A DNA stretch of 64,000 bases from Siphonodentalium dalli (GCA_032622095.1 CP136064.1:115680004-115744003); one strand, 5' to 3'; shown: positions 27,201 through 42,200, counted from the stretch's first letter. Translations and numbers: made by a program. Notes: generated by a model not told the origin, from the sequence alone.

Positions 27201-30200
27201 CAGATTATCGGATCCGACGCACAGCACTAGTTGAGAAGTGATTAAATAAGTCACACCCAGAAATGGAACGATGCGAGTTATAAGTGTTAAAGTGATATAT
27301 TCAGAGCGATATGAGGTAGGTTAATTTATCATATAAAATTTGGTATGGGAGTTTACTAGCCAAAAATACAGGTCAAGTTCGAATTTGGGTTCTGCCCGCC
27401 AATTTTTACCAGAGTTATGGCCCTTTGTTTATGACTGTTTATCAGTAAATATTTTTAATGTAATTGATTCAATGGTAGGCTATAGCATGTTCATTGCATA
27501 TTTTAGGGCTTCTATCCATATTATAACAGAATTTGTTGGAATGAAGGTTCTCTTGCACAGAGTGTCATGATAGCTGTAAAGGATCGAGGATTCCATCAGG
27601 CTGTAAGTATCAAAAGTCAGAATATCTTTAACAAATCTGGGAATGGTTTTCAGTTATGGATTCAGGAAATTGAGGTCGACACAATATATAGACAATTAGA
27701 CATGCTATTTGTAGGATTTGTGAATTTGATTGTTTTAATATACATCCATGAAAATCCATAAATTGATGATTTGACCAAATTTCCACAAATAAGTTTCACG
27801 AAATTCCCTTTTTCCGATTTTTGCTGATTTTTAGATCAATTTAGATCAACATAAACAACATCAATGATGTCAACATAAATACAGATTTCTTTTCAATAAA
27901 TTGATGTCGTAACATAGTTGTGTTGGCTGGGATGCGTACAATTATCACCTGTAAGTAGTAAGCAGTGACTTTGGTAATATGCGTTTACGGTATAGGGTAA
28001 AGGGCAGGGACATATCCTGGCCGGTTTTCATACCGTTATAAACTGGTTTGGGTGCCAAAACTCCAGGCTCCAAAAAATTAAATTGGAAAAAATATTGGGG
28101 AAAAAAAAACAATTTATATATGTTTTCAATTCAGGTCCCAATTCATATCATAACAAGATACAAAACATTTATATATATATATTGACATAAAACATTTAAG
28201 TTTACAAAAAGATTTAAGTTTAACAGTTGGAATCATACTGTTAAGTATGTTTGGCTTTATCTAACTTTCATCTGTGAAAACTTCAAATAGTTTGAGTTCA
28301 GGTTTGTTATCATTCAGCCTTCAGACTTCAGTATTTCAATCAAATTCAAGTGATAACAGTAAGTCTCATTTCAAGCAGGACAACCATAATCCATTGAACC
28401 AAAATATATCTGACAATAACTTATAAGCATTTCCAATCCCATACATATGGGAGAACCCCTGGATCCCCCCCCCCCCCCCCCCCCCCATCATCAGTATAGA
28501 CTTACCATGAAAAGAATCGTGCAGCAGACAGAAAAAAATAATATTGGATTTCCCATTCTCCATTTCGATGGATGTTCAGATATGAATTCAACAAACTTAA
28601 CGTATTAGGCCACAAAAAAAAGTTTTTTGATTCTCGGGCATAGCCGCGTCTGGAAAAAAGGTCCGCGTTGAACCATTTTATTACGATTTTCAATTCGACC
28701 GAATCTGTCAAATGATAACACGAAAATAGGAAACTAGAAAACCGAAATTAGTTATTATTTCAAACATCGAATATGATAGACATACAATGGTGTATGTGTT
28801 GGTATTCAAAAACAGACACTAGGCAACGATAACTACCAGGTATATTGTCACCACAAGCTGCCCAAACCCCAAGTTTATTAAGTCAAATGGTTGGATGGTA
28901 TAAATTGGACGTTGCTAAACGGTCACCTCTGCGTACGATATTACGGATACAAAACGCACCGGAACAGCGGAATGTAATGTTCAAATATTTCGCCAAGGTA
29001 GATAACCCACTTTTCGTAAACAATTCTGAGATTTCCAATTTCGGGAATGCAAACAGGAAAGTAATATGGTGCGTATTTATGGCAAGCCAAACCACTATTT
29101 AATATTAATTTTACTTAAGTAAAATAAAATTACACTTAAGTAAAATTAACCATGTTTTAACTTAAGTAGAATTCTTTTTTACTTAACTCTTTACCACTCT
29201 GAATAACGTCAAATACTACCATCAGGTTACTTTGACGCCATGACGTTACGTTATTCGAGCACCTTGCCGGGTTTGCGTCTTATCGCACCTGTTTACTTTG
29301 AAATTTTGTGAAAATGACGCTATTTGTGCGTTTTTACCTTTATTTTTATCTGGCCACAAAATTGACAAATGCTGTTCGAATTTGTGTAACTTTCATGTCC
29401 AAACACACAGAAATAACGTGCGATGCCGTCTGAAGTCATTGTGTACTTTGTTAAACATATCACACTTTTTAATTGGGAGCGAGTGTTGTTCAAAATAATC
29501 AAAGATTAATCTTTTAATTACATAATAATGATAATTATTATCGACAAACCAACATACACCGACATGCGATTTTCAAAACAATTGAGACAAGTATTCTGAT
29601 TGGATAAAATATTAGTCGTGGGCATCCAGAAACAGCCTGAAGGAATTCCAGTGGTTTCTTGATTTCGAGGGGATATAGAAACTGGAGCCAAATAACTACC
29701 GTACCCAAAACAATTGCCGCTAACAAAAATAGATCCAATTATATGATAAATCACAAGACATTAGTCGGTGAAAAGATGTAATTTATTACATATTTACTTG
29801 TACATCACCAAGACAGTTTTATATATTAACACAAGTATGGATTCAAAGCGACAATCTGAAATCAATCGTGTCATTGAATATTATCGATCGGTGTCGGCGA
29901 CCGAACAACACACCGCAGAATCGGGTACCGCGCAGACACCACAATAAAAATAATTCCAACACGAAGTCATGAAAACCGGCATACGTCAAACTTACCGGTA
30001 TTGACAATTTACTAACTATTTTATTCGAACAAACTTTTGACGATAATACCTAACGCATGGTTTATGATAAACCAAATAATATATTTGATCAGATTTGATG
30101 AGAATTAACGGGATGCATTCACAGTCAAATTAAATATAGAGTTGTTTCCCGTATACCATTCGGGATTCTCACGCTCTGTGTTTAGTGTTAATTTACGACC

Positions 30201-33200
30201 ATGTGCGATCAGATTCGTAAAAACAAATTTCGTCAGTTGATTTTGTCGTAACATTTTGGAATTTTGGAATGACATCACAAAGTGCTTATCCAACACAACA
30301 GTTCACAGTATGACACATTTGGAAATGTACTGATCAACACACATTTATTTCAGTAAAACCTGGCAAAACAAACCTAATTATTTATATTGAAATTCCATTT
30401 GTTTAGCTGTCACAATTGTAACTGTGCCAAGCTATAGTCTATTTCTGAATCTAAATACATTCCATTGTTCAACAAAATATCGAATACAACTATCTAGTTT
30501 TAACACTTGTTATTAATATTTGTCAGGTTATAATTATGTATTTAAAATAATACAACATTTTAAATCCCACGTCAATCGTACGTATGTCAATTAACTACTG
30601 TCAACGTCCGTTCGTAACATGATAATACTATATGACAATAATTTCAATAAATTAATCTACTACACAATGATTAAGGTAGAATTTGAGATATAAAAGTTAT
30701 TACACAATCCTAAGTCTAATGTCGGTAAGTCGGTCTGTCGTAAGGTCCTTGTCCCCCCCCCCCCCCCCCAAATGTCGACTGTCTAAAGTTATTGTTATCA
30801 ATAATTATTATTATTTGTAAGACGGGACTGCAGTAACCAAGTAATATAACCCACTGACTTTATAACTTCTCTCCGAACATGGTAGGCTTTTTAGGGCTGT
30901 GCCTACATACGTAGCATCAGTGATAAACTGTTTCTAAATATCTCTGATAGACTGATACAATTACAGGCCTTTAGATTCGACGAGAATCACCGAATCGATT
31001 CTCGTAATGATTCTCGCAAAACAGTTCTATTTTTAGTGCTTTATGACTAACTTGATTTTTGCAGACTGATTTGATTCTCGCAAATTTCAGTGCATTTTTA
31101 CCCCTGAATTATTGATCAACTGATCAAATTGATTATATTTGACAATTAGTAACACATAAAAGCAATCTGAAACATTCTCGATAAATTCATTTGTAATTTC
31201 AGAGACTCAAAAAATGAGAGATAGAACAGTTTAGCTCTTAAAGGTACTCAATCCGATAAAATTCCTCTCAATTACTATTTCAATGGCTTCGGGGGTCAAA
31301 AATATGTGATTCGAGTCGAGGAAGTCACAAATTTCAAAAATCAATATCTAATAACTCTGAGCTTTGTTTGATGGGTTCCTCGACTCGAATCAAATATTTT
31401 TACCCCCAAAGCCAAAGAAATAGTAATATAGGACCCTCTGATCGGATTGTTGTTGTTGGAATCTGTTGAGATGGGGACCCTCTTTACGGATTGAGTACCT
31501 TTAACGCATCGATGGCAGCCGATTTATACAATGGGTCAATACTACTCAGCTTAGATAAGCGCAGGGCAGATAAACATATATGCATACATACATAATATTA
31601 ACAAATGACTTGTCAAGACTATCCATTTGCAGTAATATAGTCCAAATTATATAACAGTGCTGCATTTAATGGGGCGATAAAAATACGTTTTGAGAGGGCC
31701 CAAAATTATTAGACTCTGACAGTCCAAGATAGAAACCCCACTAAAACAACACCGTAATATTCATTGAACAATATAACTACAAATGGAGATTGAATTCCAG
31801 AAGTCTCTTCCAGGCAAGGGAACTATTATCGGTGTCGGAGACAAATTAATAATTAAATAACTCAAGTGGCAGTCAACACCAAGTCAATGAAAATCACCAA
31901 ATAACAATTTTGAGATGAAGTATGCAAATTTCAATGGTTTATGCTGTTGACATAATTTTAATATATGACATTTAGGACGGAAGGAGAGTTTAGCCTGAAA
32001 GAGAATTGTGATATTCCGCATGACACCCATTTCTACACAAGTGCACTTGGCACATCTCACATCCAAAATATGTTGTCACTCTCTCTTTTTTGCGGTAGTG
32101 CATTTTGCAGCGACTCCTAAATAACAATTTCACCGACTGGTGGTCGTGGTTTCTAGTCGAAGCCAGCAAGTCTGTACTACTTCTCCTCTTACGAGTAGAA
32201 TAATCACCTATTAAGGAGTGTGACAGTTCCATTCGGAAGTCCTTGTGTACAAAGCGTTTCTTTGTATTTAAACGTGTTGAGGCTTCCTTAAATATAAGGA
32301 AAGCATTCACAATGCATGCATTGACAAAAAAACAGAATAAATATCTCCATGCCTTCTTCCCGTCGCGCCCAACAGCATACGCACTACGGTATTGATCATG
32401 ACGATCAACACCATTCATAAACTTGTTATAGCTGTTGAGACTGTCGGACTGGGTCAACTGTAAGTTTTCCGAGCCAGACCTACGTCCTATATTGTGAATC
32501 CTCAGAGGATCACTCAAGGTACTTAATACATGCACCGTGCTGTTGTCTTGCCAGACAGTGGCAGTCAACTGGCCTCTTTGCCGAATGCTGTATTCTCCTC
32601 GTTTCATCTTGCGAGCGGTAAGTAGATCTGTGGCGTACCCACGCCTATTCTTACGGAATGTACCGCAGGAGTAAATCCCATTTTCTAACAGATCCTCGCA
32701 GAGGGCGACACTGCTGAAATAATTGTCAAAATAGACACAATATGGTTTGCCAATTAATGGCGAGCATAGATCCGTGACAACGTCATACCCAAGGCCTTTG
32801 GCAGAGGGAAGAACAACTTTCTTTCCGAGGTAAACGTTGAAGTCCGAAAGGAATCCATTCGTAGCGTCGCAACGCATCCAGATCTTGATACCTATAAAAT
32901 AAAATGTTGAAAAATTTTAATAGCAAAATTTATTTCTCACAGGATAATAGAAACATAAACATAATTATTTTGTATATTATCTAGTTAGAAACCCAGCCAA
33001 CATTACCAATAGAAATTTAGTTGATTTATACTTGTACAGACTCCTTGATGCACACATAAATGCCATTAGATGGGCAGGCAAAATTGTAGATGCAGTGAAT
33101 CTTCGAGGTGACTGTGGTTTTATAGCAGTGTGTTGACAGCTTTTAAACTTTCAACTACACAGCCAACCGACGAACCGCGTAAACATATACTATTGTCTTA

Positions 33201-36200
33201 CCTCTTTTGATGGGCTTGGCTGGCAAGTACTGTTTGTATGACAGCCTCCCAGTCCACTTGACCATAGCCTCATCTATTGCAATCTCCCGATGTGGATTGT
33301 ATGCATGTAGGAACTTCTCGTTCACTGAGTTCATTATCCCCCGAACCTTGTAGAGTGGATCATAATTTACAGATCTTCTTGCTGGTTCTGCTTCCCTGTC
33401 GCTGACATGAAAGTTTTCAGTCAGCTTTTCATATCTGTTGACTGACATGAGATTTTTTATGCCTAAAAGAAAATAAGAAAATATTTTATCATTGTTATGC
33501 TCAATAGGTTATACAAATAAAAAACATGTTAACTATTAGTGAACATACCTTACATCAAGATACATGTTTATTTACTCAGTCCATACATGTATATAGATGG
33601 CACTTCTCTATAAATTAAAAACACAACTAACAAATTTATGCTATAAACAACATGTCATCTGTTTGAAACAGTGAAAAATATCCATTGTCGGTCTTCCCCA
33701 TTATTTTTTGAAAAAAATGGGCAGAACCTTCGGCATACCGTAACACATTATTTTTATTTTTTAATTGATCATTAAATTTATTGACATATGGGGAAGGCTT
33801 AAAACTAAAAACACCACCAGGAATTATCCCCCTGACCATCAATCATCGCTTCAGTGCGAGACCAGTTTCCATCGTCAATCTTCCCATTATTCTTTTTGGG
33901 CAAAGCCTTCGGCGTACCGTAACACATTATTTATTTTTAAATAGATCATTAAATTTATTGAGACATATTTTGGTAGAGCATCAAATAAATAAATGCATGT
34001 ATATATAAATTAATTTAATTTTATAATAATTATATAGGCCTACCTTGATTTGAAAGAAAAGGGTCGCTGGACCAGTAATCCTTGTAGGAAGGCTTTGGGT
34101 CAAGGCCCATAACTAGCATCATTCAGATATAAGTTGTTATCTCCTTCGAGTCTGTATCGTACCATGCTGCATCATGCCTGCTTCTCTGAGACATCTTCCA
34201 CTTCGCATAATTATTTGTGTCGCGAGCAATGGCATAAAACAAAGACCGTTCGAACAACAATTCAAAATAATTTAAAGGAGAGGCTGTGTTCACATCAAAG
34301 CCTTCTGGGAGGACAGGTCCTGGAGAAAAATCTCCAACAGGAACATTAACATGATGTAAACAATCAGTCCATGTACCTGTAATTACAGGTAAAGCAGGTT
34401 CTGACTCAGAGTCAGAGTCACTCTCGCTTGCAGCCAAGTCACTATCAATATCACTATCATAGAACCCGTCAAACGAAGAACCATCGCTGTCTGATTCAAA
34501 ATAGGTTTCGATCACCTCTCGATTTTCTTCGGCCGAAAGACCGGTTGCCGAAACCTCCATTGCAATGTAAACAATAAATGTTTACGAAAACAGACGATAG
34601 TATTTATAAAAATAGTATCATGTGCACAACCTGGGAAAACCCGATTATTCGAACTAAAATTAGTGTTCATACGCCAGCACTGACCCGGAAAACATTAAGC
34701 AAAGGCCATTCATCCAGGGTCAGTTTTCGTAAAAACATTACGACATGACTATTTTCCGTCACTATAATGGGATTATCATTTGTTTAATTTGGGAAAACAT
34801 GACTTGTTTTTGTATTCCTATACTGTCTTTACTTTTCTCTATAGATAGACCGGGATACATGATCATGTTTTACTTGTTCCCAAATAAAAAGTTCAAATTG
34901 AAATTATTACGCATTGTTAATGTAAACACATGGCTCAATTTTTCTCCCGGGAAAATGCCATAATTTCTAACTCAATAACTGGATTACGTAACGCTATTTA
35001 TGATACAAAAAGATTTATCTCAAATGTGCCACAAAATAGGGTAACCACTGCATTTTTAAATATTGTATAAATATATTCAGCTTCTGAGTTCTCGCTCGGA
35101 TTGATATCAACATGCAAATAATAAAAATGTTGAGCGGAGAATTGAATAATTGATCGATAAACCGCGAATATCGAGTTTGTATTTTTGACAAAAAGGGTGA
35201 CAAAATGCGTCAAATAGTAAATGACGTACTGTGCCAAAATGCGTCAAATAGTAAATAACGTACTGTGTCAAAATGCGTCAAATAGTAAATGACGTTACTG
35301 TGTCAAAAAGTGGTAAAGAGTTAAGTAAAATAAAAAATGACCTTTATTTTACTTAAGTAAAAAAGAATTCTACTGAAGTCAAATAATGCGTTAATTTTAC
35401 TTAAGTAAAATAAATGACATCTATGGATGACCGGTAGATGGCGTTTATTTCACTTAAGTGAAATAAAGCGCCCACTATGGGAGTCATCTTGCAAACTAAC
35501 AATTGCTCCCTTGGCACTTGCGCCGGGAGTGCTGTTCATGTTCGTGAGAAAGTTATCTCCCGTTGTGTATTATGAGTGCATTTGAGCAACCCAGGCTACA
35601 ATCGTAGCCGGCTAGGCATGCGCAGTAGAAAGCTGCAGCCGGCCACAGCTGGTGGTCACTAACTATTGTACCGCAACTCCGAACTTGGAATGTCAGCATA
35701 ATGTTGGCATTATGTTGCAATATCAATTCACCAATGGTCTCGCTCGCTGCAGCAAGTACATTTGAAGCAATTAACACTCATACTAAGTCCATGCCTCCAT
35801 AAATCTTATATTTAAAAGAGTATGATATGTGATTATATCTCGTTCTCAGCACAATAAGCATCAAACACAAACGCATCACACATTTGAGCAGTTTACTCTG
35901 ATTATTGCGGTAATGGCAGTGGGTGTGGAATGTTCTCAATTTTATTGCATGAGGTTGGTGCTAATCTCATTCTGTCATCTATATATCATGAAACACTCGC
36001 TGTCCTTATAACAAGGTCACATGTGGTTTGGTGGGATTTGGCGTTGGTCTCTAAACTGATTGGGGGGAAATCATTAATAACTCTTAACACCTGGTTGCAC
36101 TTTATTTTACTTAAGTAAAATAAATGACATATATCGATGACCGGTAGATGGCGTTTATTTCACTTAAGTGAAATAAACCCAAATGTTTATTTATTTTACT

Positions 36201-39200
36201 TAAGTAAAATAAAAAAAGGGCGTAACATAATGGTAATTTTATTTCACTTAAGTAAAATCAGCATGCGTTTTAATTTTACTTAAGTAAAATAAAAATAAAA
36301 CCATGTAGATGGCGCTTTATTTCACTTAAGTAAAATAAAATGACACTTTATTTTACTTAAGTAAAATAAAATGTCATTTTATTTCACTTAAGTGAAATTA
36401 AGTGTCATTTTATTTTACTTAAGTAAAATTAATATTAAATAGCGGTTTGGCTTGCCATACGTATTGGCGATGTGTATGCTGGTTTAATATAATAGTATTT
36501 GAAGTTTTTATGGCTAGCATGTATAGTTACTATAGTTTAGATGGATAAATATTAAAGTATATAGATAGATATAAATAGATATATACTATAAAAAGGTACA
36601 TACATATATCAAATATATCAACAACAGTAAATTGAAATATTCATTATATATATATATATATATAATTCTAGTAATTAAATCCCTATATGATGTACGTATA
36701 GTCAGGGTTTCCGCTAGGGGTAGGGGAATGGGGCCGGTAGCCGTCAAGGGGAAAAATCCAGGTAAAAGTAGCCTGTTTTACTTTTAGCACTGGTTGAACT
36801 ACTTTCGTTATATCGGCCAATAGAATCGTGTGAGAGTAGAAACGGCAGATTGTTTTGTTCCATTTCTGCCCAAGTGCCAAGCTATCAAACCTTATTCATG
36901 TACCTGTAACTTTAAAACTAGTAAATTTATTAGATATATATTAATTTACGAAGTACATGTACAGAAAACCAGTAATTTTAATCCCGAGTTAAACGTGCTC
37001 GTTAATGTTAAAAGACTCACTGTGGAAGACACAGCAGATGTTTCGGATGCATAACGTAATCGGAATATATTAAGGCTGATTACATACAACCGCAACGTAA
37101 CTAACCGACCTCAAAGGCATAGCTCCTAGCGATGTCAGTTATGATCACTTCCTGTTTCAATTTAACAACGCGTTTAGAGTGTACACTCACAAGATATAAA
37201 ATAAATTCACCTTTTTAAATTCCTTAGTACTATTCCAACAAAATTCAGAAGTTTTAAACATCTTTATACCTTTATAGACATGCAGTATGTCCTGGGGTAT
37301 GGCAGGAGGGGAAAACTTGGCGAGGGGAACGGGGCCGTCAAGGGGACCCTGTGCCGGTATAGCGGAAACCCTGGTATAGTACAATGTTTATTTCAGATTT
37401 GATGTACGGGTAGCACAATGTGATAATTGGTCATTCTTTATACATTAGTTTATATCAAAACAATGTTCTCCTTACATTTTCTTAACCTGGGAAGGTATAA
37501 TAACCCATGCTAACTATGGGCATGCATTATCCCCATAACAAAAATAAAAATAAAACCCTCGCTCCCTCATCGATTCTCCAAAAAAATTGCCTGAGAATCA
37601 AAAAACTTTTTTTGTTTGGCCTTAACCCTTTGAACCCTGGCGCCCCACAGTGATCGACACCCTGACCCGGGGCTCCCAGTGGTATGTCCGCTTAAATTAG
37701 ATAGTTTCTAGTAGCATGGTGTTGATTATGTTCAAATTGCGACACCGGTCTGAAACTTTACAGGTTTGTCCCCCATGGATCAGCGATCATTATAAGATCG
37801 CGAGACTTTGCCTCGCGGCAACTCCTTGGTAACGGTTGCTAGGCAACTACCCGGAATTGACTGGAAAATGTAAATATAGCTTATAGCGTCGTAATTCAAC
37901 CTCAGTGATTGCGTTTTTTGATGCAGGTACTACCCTAACGTGAAATTTGAGATATACCCGACCAGAATAGTGAACCAAATATCCCATTTAAGGGTAGCAA
38001 CGGTTGCTAAGCAAATACCACAACTGATCGAATGACATAATTGCACTAACCATTCAGTGGTATGTTTTGCCTTAATTTAGACAGTGTCTAGTCGCATGGT
38101 GTTGGTTATGTTGAAAGGGGACACCTACCTGAAACTGTGCAGGCATGATATATGCATGCACGGACCACTGATCATTGTAAGATCGGGAGACTTTGCCACC
38201 CGATCTCGCCTTAGAAACGGTTACTAGGCAACTACCCAAAATTTGCAGGATAAACAAATTCTAGCTTATAACGTTGTAATTATACATCAGCGAATTGCGT
38301 TTCGATGCAACCAATATCCTAATGTGAAATTAAGATATACCTGACCATGCGCGAGTAAGTCAACTTGATATGCGATAGACTTTTTGCTGCATGTGGCACA
38401 ACAGAGACTGATATTACAGAGACCAGAAACAACGTAATTTCCCGTAACATATCGTGGCCCCATTGTTCAAGTAAGCTGTCTAGATTGTGTCTACTATACT
38501 AACATGTGAAACATGCAACAAAATGTCAAATATAGCGCCACATTTAAAAATGAATTATAGTCTGCGCCCATGCGCATATTTTCCTAGCCATTTCTAGCGG
38601 GCAGCCAATCCATATAGACACCTTTGCCAGCGCTGACTTCAATAGGCCAATTTAAATATATATATTAGTGGGTATGTCGTGTATAAGTACGTTATAAACC
38701 ATTTATTTGTCATTGCGCTAGTCTGCGCATGCGCGAATAAATCAACTTCATATGCGATAGACCCTTCCCCATATGTAGCAGAACACTGGTTAATATACAC
38801 GAGGGTAATTTAAACTGAAATTGTGTGTCTAAATTACGTCTGTTCTGTACACACACGGGGAACACGAAATTATATGCCGTAAATATAGCGGCATAGTTCG
38901 CTTAAAATATCGTATGTTTTTGTAGATTATATGCTATGCGCATGCGTATATATTTCTACCCGATACTAGCGGTCAACCATTCCATACGCACCATGGGCGC
39001 CGCTGACATATGTGGGGGCAATTTAAATATAAATCAGTGGGTCAGACGCTCGTTATACTATATATAAATTTGCTACCGAATCATGTCGTCGCTGCACCGA
39101 AATATCGGTGTTACGGGATATAGTCACGGTTCGTTTGCACCTAAATATCGGTGTTACGGGTTCAAAGGGTTAACTAAGGATTTTTGTTGAAATTTATCTG

Positions 39201-42200
39201 TCAGAAAATCCCTACAGTGAAACATGGGGAAACCACGTCCCAGTGTCAGACGTATCCAGTTAATATACAGAAATGTTATAGCCAATTGTATTGAATGGAA
39301 TTGTTGTATTCATTTTATCTCTCATACTGTAGGAGCTTTGTAGTTATTTAAGAAAAAACACATCAGTTGTTACTAGTATGGCAATAGTAATGGCGGCCTA
39401 GACAACAGCGGTATTTTTCGGCGGGAAATTATATTGATATAAACTCCATAATAACTGGCAGATCGGCTTCAAATCAACACCAAATGAGTTGTAACCAACA
39501 ACATCTATCTAAGTATTGACATTCTATGCCGACAAACTTTTCGTTACTTATAAAATAACACTCCGAAAAACGTGTTTCCTAATTTCGAGGTAAACAATGC
39601 CAGGTAAACGACCACCAGCCAGCTCCACTTCAAGCGCCAGTGGCAACGACAGCATCATCAAAGATAAGACCAAAGATAAAAGCAGCACAGCACCACCAAA
39701 GAAATTCAAACAGTCAGACATTGGACAATCTGGTCAACAGAAGATCTCATTTGCGAAAGCACACTCTGATAGTGATAGCTCGGACACTTCCATTGGTAAG
39801 GTGCTTGCAGAAATGAACGCCAAGCTGGATAACTTAGTCACTAAATCGGACCTTGAAAAGAGCATTGAGCCACTTGTCACGACTGAAAGTTTAAATAGCA
39901 TCATAACAAACCTGAGGGGAGAGTTCGACAAAAAACTGGAGGAAGTGAAGGACGTTTGTGATAGTAATGTTTTTGACACCGAAACCCGGATGGACCAAAT
40001 GGATTCTAAGCTGATTAAACTTACGAGTGAGGTCCAGGACAGGAACAATGAAGTCAGGGAGTTAAAAGAGGAAATGAGAGAGTTGAAAGAAAAACACAAC
40101 AGACTTGAACAGCAAACACGAAAAGACAGCATTCGTGTTTTTGGAGTGAAAGACGACAGTGCCTCAGAAACAATTGATCAATGTGAAAAGAAACTTATGA
40201 AAATTATGCAGGACAAACTTCATCTCCCAATAGAACAGCGCGACATTAGCATTGCGCATAGAATTGGTAAATTTGCTGCAATTCAAAAATATCCAAGAAG
40301 TGTTATTTGCCAATTTGTTTCTAGAAGAGCTAAGAATGATGTCATAAGAGAAAGGAAATTGTTAAAGGGACAAGGAATCGTGATTAAAGAAGACTTGACA
40401 GACATAAACAGTTCCCTCCTAAAAAATGCAAGGGAATCCTCATCGGTGGAAGATTCCTGGTCTGTCGGTGGGAAAATTTACGTAAAATATAACGATAAAT
40501 CAAAAAGCATCAAACAAATCTCAAAATTGAGTGACATCTAAATTTTGACATTTCAATATACACATATATCAACTCCAATTATATTAGATATTGTCAGTCT
40601 GGTCTACTAAATTCTAATTAATACTACATTCAGTAGTATCTACAAAAGCTTGCAAATAAACAAATTGTGATATTTCAATGAGCCATTTGACAGGCTTATT
40701 GTTGACCAAAGAAAACATGGTTATCTGTCTCAAACAGTTAGTTAAACTTAGCACATAAACATTGTGCACATCATCACTTTCCTGTTCAAAACACTTAAAA
40801 TCAGTTTAAGTGAATACATCATGAAGCAAACCTGACATAATCAATCTTTAAACATTCATAATATGTCACTAAATTATTATATCTGTTCGATGCCTAAGAC
40901 ACCTGTACTCTCAATGTCTCATTAACACAATACAAGGGCTACAATAATGTGGTTTCCTTTAATCATCATATGCCTAAACAACTACATTTATAACTCTGTA
41001 CAATGTCAATTACTGTGATACCGTATGTCAATTTATCATCATATTCTTTAAATAACTTTCGACCAGTTCACCTATGTCCCTTTAACAACATTTGCGTGCT
41101 AGAAATGCAAATTGTATGTCGCGTCATTCAATAAACTTATTTTATCCTTGAATTGGCTCACCAATGTCCCTTTAATAACTTTTGCATGTTACAAATGCAA
41201 ATTGTATTTTGCGCCAATCAATTAACTTATTTTTTCCGATTTAGATAAAGTTCGGCCAGTTCATCTATGTTCCTCTAGCAACATATGTATTATCAGAATT
41301 ATACAAAGCGAATCACGCCATAAGCTTCTTAAGACGGCACGTTATTATAAAAAATTGCCTCATGAATGCCATGTGCCACTTTAAGTTAACAACATATGTA
41401 TTATCAGAATTATACAAAGCGAAACACGCCATAAGCTTCTTAAGACGGCACGTTATTATATAAAATTGCCTCATGAATGCCATGTGCCACTTTAACTTAC
41501 CTAGCAGTAAGAAGGAATGATAAAAAATCAAATTGTATTCATTACTGGAATCATACACGTGTAACATGTATGTTCAATGACCCTTTAAATTAGTATAATA
41601 CATGGGCTACAATTGTGTGAGTTCCTTTAAATACCATATGCCCTTAAATATTGCTTGACCTGTCCATCCATGTCCCTTTCACATGCTACAAGTATGTCAC
41701 GCCCCTCAAATATAATATTTTCCCTTAAAATAATGCATATTATATACGTTAAAATATAAAAAGTTTCACGAATGGAATGTGTCACTTTAATTTTTGATGC
41801 AAGATTGAATCAACACATATGTATTATCGGATCATAGTATCATCATACAAAGCCAATCATGCCAGAAGCTTCTTGATACAATGCGTTACTATATAAAATT
41901 GCATCATGAATGCCATGTGCCGCTTTAAATTACCTAGCAGTAAGAAGGAATGATGAAAAAACTAATTATATTTACCACAGGAATTATAAACATAGCGACA
42001 TGCCTGATGTATAATATTTTGCGCTAAAAATAGGGAAAAAAGTTTAATGAATGGAATGTGACACTTTAATCATTGATGCACGAATGAACCAACGCATATA
42101 TATTATTGGTATCATACAAAGCGCACCATGTGTTCAAAACTGGAATCATACACAGAATACCATTTCCAGACGTCCAAGATTTCTGCGTTAAAATTGAAAA

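Larger units (their letters stand above)
29187..35320 (-). mobile_element. Complete piggyBac transposon with TTAA duplication
   Basis: The 12-bp termini CTCTTTACCACT and AGTGGTAAAGAG are perfectly inverted, and TTAA flanks both (29183-29186 and 35321-35324). The 6134-bp body holds a spliced transposase gene on the minus strand, a nested TTAA MITE (31242-31500) and three 34-bp subterminal repeats near its right end. The insertion site lies inside an ACTTAAGT palindrome, whose centre supplies the TTAA. Intact termini and duplication imply a recent insertion. Confidence 0.9.
29079..36458. repeat. ACTTAAGT palindrome-array element, split by a piggyBac
   Basis: Outer inverted repeats ATGGCAAGCCAAACC followed by CTATTTAATATTAATTTTAC lie at 29079 and, reversed, at 36458. 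The array consists of TTTTACTTAAGTAAAA and TTTCACTTAAGTGAAA units, three on the left (29101-29186) and more than a dozen on the right (35321-36431). The unit ACCGGTAGATGGCG occurs at about 35429 and 36140. Removing the piggyBac rejoins the array at TTAC-TTAA-GTAAA. Other sequence interrupts the array at about 35475-36095. Confidence 0.8.

Noticed and set aside
39734-40132. A 132-codon minus-strand open frame
   Set aside because: It is the antisense shadow of the LINE ORF1 coiled coil; Ser/Leu-rich content is a by-product.
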